Below are positions 21,347-33,558 of a stretch of DNA of 64,000 bases, in pieces. The stretch is from the NCBI GenBank assembly GCA_963969395.1, contig OZ017798.1:22002173-22066172 (forward strand), in the 5' to 3' direction. The translations under genes and the position numbers were made by a program. The DNA comes from Pseudoscleropodium purum (lineage: Eukaryota; Streptophyta; Bryopsida; Hypnales; Brachytheciaceae). A model generated the notes under the pieces. It saw only the letters and a list, made by a program, of their open reading frames with translations, searched no databases and was not told the origin of the DNA. The stretch's first letter is position 1. Every line of letters starts with the position of its first letter.

Positions 21347-22220
21347 CACTATAAGAATCTGGTGTTTTTTGAAACATTAGAAAAAACAGGGTCTGACGTT
21401 ACGTTTGACGGAACGCAGGTCAACATTGATGTCTAAAAAAATTCGTTATAACCGACAGGCAAAAAACATGTGAAAAACGTGGGAGAAACGTGCCATTTTT
21501 TTGAGGACATCACGTGAAACGCAAGCAAAAGAGCAATCCTTGAAGTGACATGTGGAGGCCACGTCACTGCCATGTCACTGCCCCATAGACTTTGGCGGAC
21601 GGGCAGTGCCACGTGGGACACTTTATCATCCATGACGTGTCTATTGACGTGGACCCTTGTAAAATTTGACGTGGCATTTGTGGCACATTTTGTGGCTTCA
21701 AATTTATGGTGCTTTGTGATGTTATGTGTGATGTTCTCTTTGATGCAAAGATGTTTTTTGGGACACCATGTTGGACATGGTCCCTGTTTATTGGGACATC
21801 ATGTGGGACATACGTTACATTCAAAGACAGTGAAACGTTTGTACCAATGTCAGTTTTGACATTCAATGGAGCGACACATGTAGCACTTTATAGGTTGTTG
21901 CGTTTCAATGAATGTTATTATGGACATGGTCTTCCACTTGTTTTGAAAAAAGCCCTGTTTTCATCAGCATTTTATATAACATGCAATTATTTCGAGTACA
22001 CTAAATTCCTAATAGCAAAGCCGTGGTTCCAAACGGAAACACAATCATGAAGTACAAAGTTCAAAGTTCAAAGCCCAAGGCAACGTTCAAGACAACATAG
22101 AGCATTTCATATTCATAGAAGAAAGCATAAGAGCAAAATGTACAAAATCAACATCTAAGTCTTCCTCCCAAGATATGTCTAAGTGAAAAGGCTATGTTTG
22201 ACGGGATCAAGGATGTTGGG
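21347..22220. promoter_or_regulatory. CACTA-1 left subterminal region
   Basis: Repeated TGACGTGG/CCACGTCA-type motifs (for example near 21,410, 21,555, 21,610, 21,650 and 21,668) crowd the first ~350 bases. In CACTA elements such subterminal repeats bind the second (TnpA-type) protein. The short ORFs here have no domain resemblance. Confidence 0.45.
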
Positions 22221-22493
22221 TGTCGCAGCTTAGAATTTTGATTTTCTTAGTATACACCCAAATAGGAACGGAAACTAGTCATTAGCTAACCGGATCCGAT
22301 TAGGTGGGGAAGGAAAACTCAGAATTAGCACGGAACGTGAAGTAGTGGGCTTCTTGGATCTAATCCGCTCAGGAGTAAGTAACGACGGAAACGGAATGTA
22401 ACACGGATTAGGTCTAGGACCGGATGATGATGATGAACCGGATTATGATGGTAACCCGGATTCATGATGACAAACCGGAAAGGGTCCAGGGAC

Positions 22494-22501
22494 TATAAAA
22501 G
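22494..22501 (+). promoter_or_regulatory. TATA box of the R1 ORF, copy 2
   Basis: TATAAAAG, 167 bases before the ORF start, in the same context as in copy 1. Confidence 0.55.
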
Positions 22502-22667
22502 GAGGAGCTTTCACTGTTGCACCCCCTTTTAGAAACTCGACCTTGAGCGTGCGCGGTTGAGTTTTTGTCGTTTGTGCGTCTGTGCGTTTGTGTTTTGTCT
22601 GTTCTGCTTCCGGTTGAGATCGGAGAGAGGAAGTGAGGAACGGGACGTGCGGCTAGGAGAGATGTGA

Positions 22668-24332
22668 GTGGGAATGCCTCAGCTACGTAGGTCGAGGCAA
22701 GCGAGTCCCTCTGGAGGCGAGGTGAAGCTCCGGAAAGTCATTCCGGTTATTCCCTCCACAGAGCCGGAAAAGTCTGAACTCATGGATGATCTCAGATCCA
22801 TGGGTTGCGTAGGGTTTGCCGAGAAACCTTGGGGTTTTAGGGAGGAGAGAATGGTCAAGGAACTCCTCGGAAAGTTGTCCAACCAGTTTGACAACACCGT
22901 GAGGGGAGCTCCCGTCAGCTGGAACGAGGGGATGTGGAGAGCGGTTTACGGTTTCCGGGCAGGAGGTTTGGGAATGGCGAGCCGGAAGGATGAGTTTGTC
23001 CGAGGGAAGTTCAAGGGAGCCGTCAACCCGAAGGACGGATACGCGGTCGAGGATTGCTTGGATGACCGACACCGTCGGCTCCTGCAATTCCTGGTTCCGG
23101 TTCTTCACCCGGAAAAGCCGACCAGGGTGACGATCACCCTCGGCAACACCATTTTCGGTGCCCTCAGTGGTACCCGGAAAGTGGACTGGGCACGGATCAT
23201 TTCCGATCTCGTGGCCCAGCTTGTTAGTAGGGTTGGGAAGAAAAGGGCCACTCCAGTGTGCCCTTACCTCTTCCACCTCTATCGGGAGAACCAAGTCCTC
23301 ACCAACATAGAGGAGAAGGCGTGGAAGACGCAGGAAGTGCTCCTGAAGTATGGGGAGTCGGAGACGGATGACGAAGCGGAATCCGATTCCGAGTCAGACC
23401 GGGAGTCCAGCGAGGAAGAGGAGGAGCCGATGCCGCCGATCAAGCGACAGAAGCTGACGCCTCCACACAAGCGCGGGACGCCTCCCGGTCAAGACAAACC
23501 GGCCACGGAGGAAAAACCGGAAGCCGAGAAGACCAATTCCGGGGGAGATCCGGATATGCAAGATCCGTTCAACGGTCTGATCAACGTCCTCTGCAACATC
23601 AGGGCGGATTGGGAGGTCAAGCACAGGACGCTTGAGGCGATCGGCAAGTTGGTGGGTGCGGCACCGGACAGCAAATTGGCGGAACAAGTGGCGGAGTGCA
23701 TCACGAATCCGGAAGAGACCCGGAAGCAGGAAGCCGAGATCCGCCGGTTGCAGGAGGAGGTAGATAAACTGAAGGCAACACTTTTCGCCTATCAGGAAGA
23801 CGTGACGGCCGCTCGGGAGATGGCGGAGGAGACTCGGAAGGTGGCCGAGCAGATCAAGGCGGTCCTGGGAGAGACCGGAACGGCAGCGGCCAAGGCGAAG
23901 CTCTTCGACGAGAAGATCCACGAAGAGAAGAAACTATCCGGTTCCCGGATGGTCCGGATTCTCGCGGACTTCGCCGAGCAGGTGGAGACGGCAATGGTGG
24001 AGGGGCGGAAGGCAGCGGACCGGATCGAGGAGAGCAGCCGGAAGCTGACGGGAGCGACGTGCGACAAAGGTATTCACCTTTCGGACATCTCTCTACCGGA
24101 CCTCTTTCCGGATGCAACTATGGCGAAGGACAGGAAGGATTGGACTCCTGAGTCCAAGAAGTCTGCACGGACTGGGACTCCGAGATCGAGACCGGATATT
24201 ACCATCGACTTGGAGTCTCCACCCGGACCAAATCCTGAGGAGGGGGAACGGGTCCGGAACTTGAGCGAAGTCTTCGAGGAGCTAGTCCCGGAGGTCGGAA
24301 GCCCGACGATAGGATCTAGAGTTGTAGGGTAG
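22668..24332 (+). CDS. R1 ORF protein, 554 aa, intact
   Basis: Full-length, with the same modules as at 11317-12981: N-terminal conserved region, VTITLGNTIFGAL and PYLFHLYRE, acidic tract, basic NLS-like KRQKLTPPHKRG, coiled coil and DITIDLESPP near the C-terminus. It differs from copy 1 by scattered substitutions (for example TNIEEKAW for TDMEEKVW). The intact frame despite substitutions in several copies suggests recent spread and possibly selection on the protein. The role is unknown; a capsid-like or accessory function is inferred from the architecture only. Confidence 0.75.
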   Translation: MGMPQLRRSRQASPSGGEVKLRKVIPVIPSTEPEKSELMDDLRSMGCVGFAEKPWGFREERMVKELLGKLSNQFDNTVRGAPVSWNEGMWRAVYGFRAGGLGMASRKDEFVRGKFKGAVNPKDGYAVEDCLDDRHRRLLQFLVPVLHPEKPTRVTITLGNTIFGALSGTRKVDWARIISDLVAQLVSRVGKKRATPVCPYLFHLYRENQVLTNIEEKAWKTQEVLLKYGESETDDEAESDSESDRESSEEEEEPMPPIKRQKLTPPHKRGTPPGQDKPATEEKPEAEKTNSGGDPDMQDPFNGLINVLCNIRADWEVKHRTLEAIGKLVGAAPDSKLAEQVAECITNPEETRKQEAEIRRLQEEVDKLKATLFAYQEDVTAAREMAEETRKVAEQIKAVLGETGTAAAKAKLFDEKIHEEKKLSGSRMVRILADFAEQVETAMVEGRKAADRIEESSRKLTGATCDKGIHLSDISLPDLFPDATMAKDRKDWTPESKKSARTGTPRSRPDITIDLESPPGPNPEEGERVRNLSEVFEELVPEVGSPTIGSRVVG

Positions 24333-24483
24333 ATAGGATTTTAATTTCAGTTAGGAGTAGGAGCGGATCCGGATCCGGATCCGGCTCAATAGTATTAGGT
24401 TAGACCGGAAGTTAGATTTAGGTGGCGGCGGACCCCCACGGGTTTTCCGCTCCTTTTTGTGCTTTTAGGGTTTTGACCCTTTG

Positions 24484-24491
24484 TATATAAA
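24484..24491 (+). promoter_or_regulatory. Second TATA box of R1, copy 2
   Basis: TATATAAA after TTTGACCCTTTG, in the same position relative to the ORF stop as in the other copies. Confidence 0.45.
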
Positions 24492-26799
24492 TCGGTTCCT
24501 GAGATGGGAATTGGGAGTTTTTCATTTTGCAAACTTCTTGTACCTTTCTATTCTCTTCGTTGTGTATCTCTCTCCAGCGCGACAGGATTGTATGATGTGG
24601 AGTTAGGATAGTACGAGTGAGTTTGTAAGTGATTTCTCCCCTTGGTGTTTATTTTCCGATCCAAGGTGCATGTGAGTAGGTACCGAAGAGTTGGGAGTGA
24701 ACTTAGTTCCTCAGCACGTCTAGAGTTTGAGATTCCGGGTGAGAAAGCCGTTGTTAGGCTAGGCGGGTAGGGAGGGATTCCTTAGCTGCGCTAGAACTCC
24801 CGGGTGGGAAATCCGGTCGAGTGTCCGATCTCCTGTGAGGTCTCACCACCCGTATGGGTAACGGAAGAACTTTAGTTGATGTTGGAACGGACGGGTGCAC
24901 TTGTAACCACCTGTCTTCGCACGGATCGGAAGTAGCATCAAGGTCGTTGTAGTACGAGAGGGTCGAGTGTGGGGTCTTTTTGTGACCTACGACCCGGATT
25001 GCTATCTGGGTTGTTGTGAAGGACCAAACCGGATCCGGATTAGCTTAGGAGTCTAGAAGGTAGGACAGTGGGTCTTCAGCCACTATAAGTCACGGAAGGA
25101 GTGGTGGGCCTACCACTCTCAAAATTAAGCGGCGACCCCTCTGATGGTGAAACAGAGGCAAAACCAAACCGGATAGGATTACGAGTACAGGATGACCATC
25201 CCGACCGGATTGGTCAGGACGGATTTCCAGGATCGGAAGTTGTGAGATCCTGGGATTTGGGTGTTTGTACGGACCGGATAGTTAGTAGGACCGGAAGAAG
25301 GAGTAATCCGGTCTGTAGTTACCCGGTGTGGTAATATTTCTGGTTCTAGATCTAGGACCGGAAAGTAAGATTGGCATACTGACTGAGCTTAACTGCTTAA
25401 TAGAGCTAGATACTTCACAGGATCTCGTGGGTTCGATCTTTAGAGTCACTTAGTTATACTCTAGAGCGATTTTTGTGAGTATAATGGGGAATTGACCTGC
25501 CCTGTGCTGCGACATTGGGGCTCCCTCTATTGCAATTAGCAATTCCGCACGTCCTCGCCCTATAGTATGCCTCAAAATATTACACCTCCTTTGCCTTCCT
25601 TCCACCAATTGAGCACACTATGTCCAATGTTCAAAAGAACACGCGCGCTTGTCGCATGCGACATCATGCGTGCCATGGCAAAGGAACTGTCATTTCTTCT
25701 TTGCTGCTGGTTGCTTCTTTCCACTCTGCAACAGTCCTCAATAAGTCAAAAAAACACTTTCTATTAGAGTAGATGAAAATTTTAAAGATTCTTACTAGTG
25801 GGCTATGCTTGAGTTCAATAAGCATTCTATGAATCCATGATGAGCCAACATACAATTGCATGCACTACAACAATAAAAAAAGGCCACATGGAATAAGTGA
25901 GACTTACCTTTGCACTTGCTTGGGCCGGTTTTGAGAGACCCACTAGCTTGGGAGGGGGATTTTTTGTACCAGCTGCTTTAGATGCCACCTCTGATCTTCT
26001 TGCAGCCGTTGTGGTCTTCTTGCCGTGTCGAGGCCGGCTTGACTCACCTGCGACTTCAATGTGTTCCTACATTCACATGAAACTAGAGTGTTTCACATTT
26101 GCACTCCCATAGACTACTAGGCCATCTTCATGACATGATAGCGCAGGCGCATTAGAGGAGGAACTCAAGTCTTATCTGCACTGTTCACTTTGTATTTCCA
26201 CCTCTATAGAAACTGACTGCGTCGCGCTTGACATCACATGGTGTCATGCACAACATCCAACTTTATGTCCGCCTTGACACACATTTCTCTTTAGTAAGGC
26301 AAGAGTGGCACCTTCTACAAGAATGCTTCAATGTCGGCATTGAAGGGATGAAATTCAAAAAAACAAAATGTACTAGAACTAAATTTGTGCACCTCAACAT
26401 TTAGAAATATAGGAACTGCCAACTCCTGCTACATGTGGCGGAAAGGAAGTCTCTAGCGTGCCTTCATTTCCCTCAATTGGTGGCTGCGTTGTATCGTTGT
26501 CCACCATTGCGTAGACGTCTCCTTCTTCTTCCTCAGCTTCTTTGCCCTTGGCTTGTGGGCTTCTTACTTTGGAGACATCTTCGGTGACTGGCACGGTGTC
26601 CTCTTGGACATCAGTGTTGACGTCGGCTTTGACGACGTCCTCGACAGCCTCATTGTTGGGGTGGATGTCCACTTCGACATTCCCACCAACACCGCCATCG
26701 CCCATACAAAGGACAGGTTGCGCAGCATCACCAAGAGTCTCTGGATTTTCCACTGGAGTAGGGTCATCACTTTGCAATACCTTCTTCGGCGCTGCTATG

Positions 26800-29700
26800 T
26801 GTCGCAGCACAGGGCAGGTAAATTCCCCATTATACTCACAAAAATCACTCTAGAGTATAACTAAGTGACTCTAAAGATCGAACCCACGAGATCCTGTGAA
26901 GTATCTAGCTCTATTAAGCAGTTAAGCTCAGTCAGTATCCCAATCTTACTTTCCGGTCCTAGATCTAGAACCAGAAATACCACCACACCGGATAACTATA
27001 GACCGGATTTCCCCTTCTTCCGGTCCTACTAACTATCCGGTCCATACAAATATCCAAATCCCAGGATCTTACAACTTCCGATCTTGGAAATCCGTCCTGA
27101 CCAATCCGGTCCGGATGGTCATCATGTATCCGTAATCCTATCCGGTTTGGTTTTGCCTCTGTTTCACCATCAGAGGGGTCGCCGCTTAATTTTGAGAGTG
27201 GTAGGCCCACCACTCCTTCCGTGATTTATAGTGGCTGAAGACCCACTGTCCTACTTCCTAAACTCCTAAGCTAATCCGGATCCGGTTTGGTCCTTCACAA
27301 CAACCCAAATAGCAATCCGGGTTGTAGGTCACACAAAGACCCCACATTCGACCCTCTCATACTACAACGACCTTGATGCTACTTCCGATCCGTGCGAAGA
27401 TAGGTGGTTACAAGTGCACCCGTCCGTTCCAACATCAACTAAAGTTCTTCCGTTTACCAACTAAGGCGGTAAGACCTCACAGGAGATTGGACACTCGACC
27501 GGATTTCCTACCCGGGAGTTCTAGCGCAGCTAAGGAATCCCTCCCTACCCGCCTAGCCTAACAACGACTTTCTCACCCGGAATCTCAAACTCTAGACGTG
27601 CTGAGGAACTAAGTTCACTCCCAACTCTTCGATACCTACTCACATGCACCTAGGATCGGAAAAGAAACACCAAGGGAAGAAATCACTCGCAAACCGGCTC
27701 GTACTATCCTAACTCCACATCATACAATCCTGTCGCGCTGGAGAGAGACACACAATGAGGAGAAGAGAAAGGTACAAGAAATTTGCAAAATGAAGACTCC
27801 CAGTTCCCATCGCAGGAACCGATTTATATACAAAGGATAAAAACCCTAAAAGCACAAAAAGGAGCGGAAAACCCGTGGGGGTCCGCCGCCATCCTAATCT
27901 AACTTCCAATCTAACCTAATACTGTTGAGCCGGATCCGGATCCGGATCCGCTCCTACTCCTAACTCAAATCAAAATCCTATCTACTCTACAACCCTAGAT
28001 CCTATTGTCGGGCTTCCGACCTCCGGAACCAGCTCCTCGAAGACTTCACTCAAGTTCCGGATCCGTTCCCCCTCCGCAGGGTTAGATCCGGGTGAAGACT
28101 CCAGGTCGATTGTGATATCCGGTCTCCTGCCCGGAGTCTCAGCCCGTGCAGACTTCTTGGACTCAGGAGTCCAATCCTTCCTATCCTTCGCAATAGTCGC
28201 GTCCGGAAAGATATCCGGTAGCGAGATGTCCGAAAGATGTATGCCCTTGGAGCACGTTGCTCCAGTCAGCTTCCGGCTGCTTTCCTCAATCCGGTCCGCA
28301 GCCTTCCGCCCCTCCACCATTGCCGTCTCCACCTGCTCAGCGAAGTCGGCGAGAATCCGGACCATCCGGGAACCGGATAGTTTCTTCTCTTCGTGGATCT
28401 TCTCGTCGAAAAGCTTCGCTTTGGCAACGGCCGTTCCGGTTTCTCCCAGGGTCACCTTGATTCGCTCGGCTATCTTCCGAGTTTCCTCCGCCATCTCCCG
28501 GGTGGCCGTCACGTCTTCTTGATAGGCAAAAAGAGTTGCCTTCAGTTTATCCACCTCCTCTTGCAACCGGCGGATCTCCGCTTCCTGTTTCCGGGTCTCT
28601 TCCGGATTGGTGATGCACTCCGCCACCTGTTCCGCCAACTTACTGTCCGGTGGCGCATCTACCAACTTTCCGATCGCCGAAAGCGTCCTGTGCTTGACCT
28701 CCCAATCCTCCCTGATGTTGTAGAGGAGGTTGATGAGGCCGTTGAACGGATCTTGCATTTTTGGGTCGTCCCTGGAAACAGTCTTCTCGACTTCCGGTCT
28801 CTCTTCCGGGGCCGGTTTGTCGTGACCGGGAGGCGTCCCGCGCTTGTGGGGAGGCGTCAACTTCTGTCGCTTGATGGGCGGCAACGGCTCCTCCTCTTCC
28901 TCGCTGGACTCCCGTTCTGACCCGGAATCGGATTCGGCCTCGTCATCCGTTTCCGACTCCCCATACTTCAGGAGGACTTCTTGAGTCCTCCACACCTTCT
29001 CCGCGTCGGTGAGGACTTGGTGTTCCCGATAGAGGTGGAAGAGGTAAGGGCACACTGGACTGGCCCTCTTCTTCCCAACTCTACTAACGAGCTGGGTCAC
29101 GAGATCGGAAATGATTTGTGCCCAGTCCACTTTCCGGGTACTACTTAGGGCACCGAAAATCGTGTTGCCAAGGGTGATCGTCACCCTGGTCGGCTTTTCC
29201 GGGTGAAAGACCGGAACCAAGAACTACAGAAGCCGACGGTGTCGGTCATCCACGCAATCCTCGACCGCGTACTCGTCCTTCGGATTGACGGCCCCCTGGA
29301 ATCTGCCCCGGACGAACTCATCCTTCCGGTTTGCCATTCCTAACCCTCCTGCCCGGAAACCGTAAACACCTCTCCACATTCCCTCGTTCCAGCGGATGGG
29401 GGATCCCCTCACGGTGTTGTCAAACTGGTTGGACAATTTGCCGAGGAGTTCCTTGACCATTCTCTCCTCCCTAAAACCCCAAGGTTTCTCGGCAAACCCT
29501 AGGCAACCCATAGAGGTGAGGTCCTCCATGAGTTGAGACTTTTCCGGCTCTAGGGAGGGAATAACCGGAATGACTTTCCGGAGCTTCACCTCGCCTCCAA
29601 AGGGACTCGCTGGTCTCGACCTACGTAGCGGCGGCATTCCCACTCCAATCTATCTCACTCTCTCCTAGCCGCACGTCCCGTTCCTCACGTTCTCTCTCCG

Positions 29701-30064
29701 ATCTCAACCGGAATCAAAGCCTACAGCACACAAACGCGAAAACTCGACCACGTGCGCTCAAGCTCGAGTTTCTAAAAGGGGGTGCAACAGTGAAGGCTCC
29801 TCCTTATATAGTCTCTGGACCATTTCCGGTTTGGTCGTCTTGAATCCGATTCACCCATAATCCGGTCCTAGACCTAATCCATGTTGCATTCTGTTTCCGT
29901 CGTTAGTTACTCCTAACCGGATTAGATCCAAGAGGCCCACTACTTCATGTTCTGAGCTAATTTTGAGTTTTCCTTCTCCACCTAATCGGATCCGGTTCCC
30001 TAATGGCTAGTTTCCGTTCCTATTTTGGTGCATACTAAGAAAATCAAAATTTTAAGTTGCGACA
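26800..30064 (-). mobile_element. R1 element copy 3, older, no target duplication
   Basis: A 3,265-bp unit on minus, ends TGTCGCAGC (plus-strand left) and GTTGCGACA (right, one change). Flanks are CTATG and ACACA, which do not match. It has more substitutions than the other copies, including shifts in both promoters' surroundings; the TATA-type motifs remain at 29803-29810 and 27823-27830. Missing duplication points to a recombination between two copies or a rearranged flank. Confidence 0.75.
27982..29643 (-). pseudogene. R1 ORF, broken by one nonsense codon
   Basis: Same 554-residue architecture as the intact copies. The only break is TAG at 29226-29224 (codon 140), where the sibling copies have CAG (Gln), a single C-to-T change. 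The frame is otherwise open to the natural stop. Sequence divergence is highest among the R1 copies here, which fits an earlier insertion. Confidence 0.75.
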
Positions 30065-30689
30065 ACACAAGACTGACCTTGCAAAAAGGGAATACAGAAA
30101 ACTCTGGATGCTTGAATATGAGGACATAGGGAAATACAGGCCCAATTCGTGAGTTAAGGTCGACATGATGTCTCTCTGCATTCGCCACTGTCAACTCTGA
30201 CGTCAACATGCATGTCACAATGCACAAGTATTTGCACTCCGTTCTATCAAGTGAGACTAAGATCCAGTAAGTTTTTACCCGAGTACAATCTCTTGAACAG
30301 TCGATGTCTTTGGTGCTGGGGTGGCCCTCCCACCCCGTTCTAGGATCCAAGTTAGGTGCGTATTTCTTGATGTTGTTGGAGAAGGCGTTCTTCATTGCTC
30401 CAAAAGCATCACCTTCCTTGTCCAACTCTACGGGTTTCTTCATGGCACTGCTTTGTCCTTCATTCCTTTTCGTCTCTTTGGTTAGCAACTCTATCAACTC
30501 TTCAGTGTCTGCCTCTGATTCCTCTGCCTCTGATCCGGTCTGATAACCTCGGCTGCACAAGAAAGATAGAACTGTGAGCTAGACTTACTTAGACGTACAA
30601 AAATGCTGGGCATAAAGCGCTTTAGATACAGCCCCACGCATTGTAGCACATTTATATTCAATTCACACAGAGGCTCAAAGCCAAAGATG

Positions 30690-31720
30690 CACAGTGTAAA
30701 GACCACACGGCATGACTAATGATCCAAAGCCTTTGCTTTAATTCTACAACGTCCATAATCCACAATGCACAGCTCAAGCGGCATGATTGACAATCCTGAG
30801 CCCCTGATTTCATTCTACAATGTCCATTCTACCAATTTAGGATTCTATAGGGTTTCAACTATCAACACCTGTTCTTGATATATGCATCTTCTTTGATGTC
30901 AATGCGGACATTGTTGGGTTCAAATGCATGTCTACTTTGACAAGGAAAATGCATAGACGTTAAGATGGACGTCACATGGAGCATGATGTCATCACACTTG
31001 ACGTTCAAAAAAACAAGCTTGAAGCCTTGAAACCCTGACCTCCTGCAACAATTGACCACGCACTCAAGTCCCTACATAGAAAGGCATTGTAGCACTCCCC
31101 TTCTGCGGTAGCATGCCCTATTATCCGCAGCCCCTACTATCATCCTACAACGTCCATTCCATTGGAATAAAATGTCACTACGGTTTTGACTTTGTACACT
31201 TGGTCATCATGAACGTGTCATCTTTGACATCAACTTAGACATCACTAAGTTCAAATGCATCTCCACTTTGACAAGGAAACATGCAAAGAAGTCAAGGTGG
31301 ACATAGAGTGAAACGTGACGTTGTTTTACTTGACTTCCACTGAAATGAGACTAAAACCCTCAACTCATGCAACCGGATTGCCCTCATTAGAAAGGTGGCT
31401 CGGCACTCCCCTTGTGCAGCGGGATGTCCAATTATCCACAGCCCCTGCTGTCAATCTACAGCGTCCGCTCTAGTGGAATACAACGTGGGTACTGTTTTGA
31501 CTTTCGACACCTGGTCATCTTGAACGCGTCCTCTTTGACGTCAATGTGGAAGTCGAAGAGGTCAAGTGCATGTCCACTTTGACAAGGAACCATGTAAGGA
31601 CGTCAAGGTGGACGTCAAAGTGGACGTCACAATGGACGTCAAGATGAACATCACATTAAACGTCACGTAAATGCACTTGACGTCCAAACAAACGCACAAC
31701 AAACCCTGAACTCGTGGAAC
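30690..31720 (-). repeat. ~310-330-bp tandem repeat in CACTA-1, about three units
   Basis: The anchor CTTTGACAAGGAA recurs at about 30936, 31267 and 31578 (spacings 331 and 311). Each unit also has ATCTTTGAYRTCAA, CTACARCGTCC and repeated GACGTCA/GGACGTCA motifs, densest at 31,590-31,690. A partial unit lies upstream from about 30,690. It occupies what should be an intron of the minus-strand gene. Confidence 0.65.
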
Positions 31721-33000
31721 AATTATCCATGCACTCGATGCCCTGAATTGGAAGGCACCTTCACCTCCAAGATTGCTCACGCAAGCCTTTGTCACTTTCT
31801 GTAGCATGATCGTCTCTTTCTTGCGATGACTCCGACAGCTCTTCTACGACTCTCTTCCTCCACGCCGGTGGAGAAGTCTAACGCGCCTTTCCCTTCTATG
31901 ACGGACCGGGCTGCACATCCTCCCGAAGTTTGGAGCGCCGCTCTCCATCGACACGTTTGCGCATGGCAAGTGGCGGCGACCCTTCCCACTCCTCAGACGC
32001 CTCACGTTGATGAGGCTCCTTCCTCTTCTGCGCACCTTGCCGGGGTTTCGGCATTTTCTTGGCTTTACCTCTCCACTGCACGAAGAACTCCCCTTCCTGC
32101 ACACGCACAAAGTTGCAACTATCAATTCCAAAGGGTTTTGTTCACCGATCACCCTACCGTAAGGCAAACGCCGTGAAGGGCAAGCCTCACACTCACCTTC
32201 AAACCCTCACGCTCACCTCGCAATTTGGAAATCGTAGTACAGAGCAGAGCCGCAAACGTGCCTGCAAGAAGAATTGCAGGTAGCAACGCACGTTCAAAAC
32301 GACGTGGAGAAGAAGACAGTAACCCCTTTTGAAATGGGCCATTAAGGCGCCCAACTCCCGCGGTGGTTTAGCCGGGACCCTATGACCGCGCCGTCCACGC
32401 GTGGCTAGCTTCGGGTACACCCCGATCGGCGATCGCAGCAGTTCTCCGGTGCTGCAAACCCTAGAGCGCCCACCGCGCATCTATACAATCGATCCCGGAC
32501 CCAAGAAACAAAAGACAATCTAGTAAAAAGTACCTTCATCGACAAGGGGCGGATTGAAAGAGGTCGAGGTATGTCGCCTCCATTTTCTGAGACCTCGCCC
32601 GTCCATTGGAGGTCCTCTCTTGCACTTCTGCGGCAGCTCTTTTGAGTGCTTGGATTCTTGGTAGCCACAGCCGTACTTGGTGTGGCGTTTCTACTCATCA
32701 AATTTCCTTCTACCTACGACACTAGGTTAGCGAGCAAGGAGACCGCCTCACAATCCTCCGCAGCCACCACTTGCATCTCTGCCTCTCTTGAAGGCTCAGC
32801 GAATCTAACTACCTTAGTGCGCTTCTGCAATCTCGAAGCCATAGCCTTTGCGGTAAGCACTTCACAGAGAATAAATTCTTGCTTGTTGTGCATTGCCGGT
32901 AGGAGCAAGATGGAGTGCAGTTGGAGGGCTCAGTCTTCACCGTGGTCGCTGTCGAACCCCATAGGACACGTGGAAATTTTTTAGGGCTCCAGCTCTGCAT

Positions 33001-33558
33001 ATGTATGGAATGATGTTCAAGATGATGTCGCGAGTGACGTCACTTCTGACATGTACATGTTCAGGAATATGTCCTATTCTATACGAGCTCGTCTACTTAG
33101 ACATGCAGATGTACTTAGAGGCAGGCTTAACACTATGTAGAGGCCCTAAGAAATGTTATCTTCTGTTATTGTTGACGTCATTTATGACATTGAATATGAC
33201 AGGAGGGATATAGCTATGTGGGTAGTGATGCTCCTTTATGGTCAGAGGACAGGGCGACCTCCTCACAAATGACAAATACAGTCATGCCCAATACTAAAAT
33301 AATTAGTTTCTCATCTAAAACGGATGACTTAATTGCACATGCTTTTTGGTCACCCCATTCGAAGTAGTATTTTAGGCCCCATGGTCCTTTGTTAAAATTA
33401 AATGCCCCGAGCATTTCAGGATACAAGCTGGCACCTTGTAGGGAAATTCTTGTTGAAGGGTGGCAATATCTTTTTCAACTCTACTTCTGATGTTCTTTTT
33501 GTAGGGTAATGTAGGAGAAGGTGTTCACATCGCGCTATCTCCCACAATCACAAGCAAC
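33001..33558 (+). promoter_or_regulatory. Region upstream of tnp2 in CACTA-1
   Basis: This lies between the divergent second gene and the tnp2 start. It carries GACGTCA-type motifs (near 33,028 and 33,175), as do the introns of tnp2. No clear TATA box was seen. The shared divergent promoter is an inference from gene orientation. Confidence 0.3.

Larger units (their letters stand above)
22221..25514 (+). mobile_element. R1 element copy 2, intact ORF
   Basis: A 3,294-bp unit, TGTCGCAGC...GCTGCGACA, with perfect 5-bp duplication TTGGG at 22216-22220 and 25515-25519. It sits in the minus-strand second-gene side of CACTA-1. Its closest sibling is copy 5 (47557-50850): both have the PPLS-type variants, a three-unit leader repeat and the 77-codon form of the small 3' ORF. 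Confidence 0.85.
25680..32842 (-). pseudogene. CACTA-1 second (TnpA-like) gene, exons scattered, low certainty
   Basis: Open, charged, non-repetitive segments line up on minus, divergent from tnp2. They are 32842-32714 (starts MASRLQKRTKVVRFAEPSRE), 32701-32530, 32108-31896 (Lys/Arg-rich), 30550-30300 (GSEAEESEADTEELIELLTK, then GWEGHPSTKDIDC, ending at a GGTAAAA donor), 26798-26394 (acidic, VEDVVKADVNTDVQED) and 26050-25905 (basic, KKTTTAARRSE, ending AAG then GTAAGT). A short Lys-rich last exon lies near 25,720-25,680. The second segment set resembles the CACTA-2 gene (GSEEELMDSSEDDLELEDK). R1 copy 3 interrupts it and copy 2 lies just beyond its end. Exon joins are not certain. Confidence 0.4.

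Noticed and set aside
22683..23294. 203-codon minus ORF opposite the R1 ORF of copy 2
   Set aside because: Antisense shadow with no family resemblance; the plus-strand ORF is supported by conservation with R2.
31792..32176. Overlapping ORFs on both strands near 32 kb
   Set aside because: Only the Lys/Arg-rich minus frame fits the neighbouring minus-strand exons; the plus-strand ORFs are taken as shadows.
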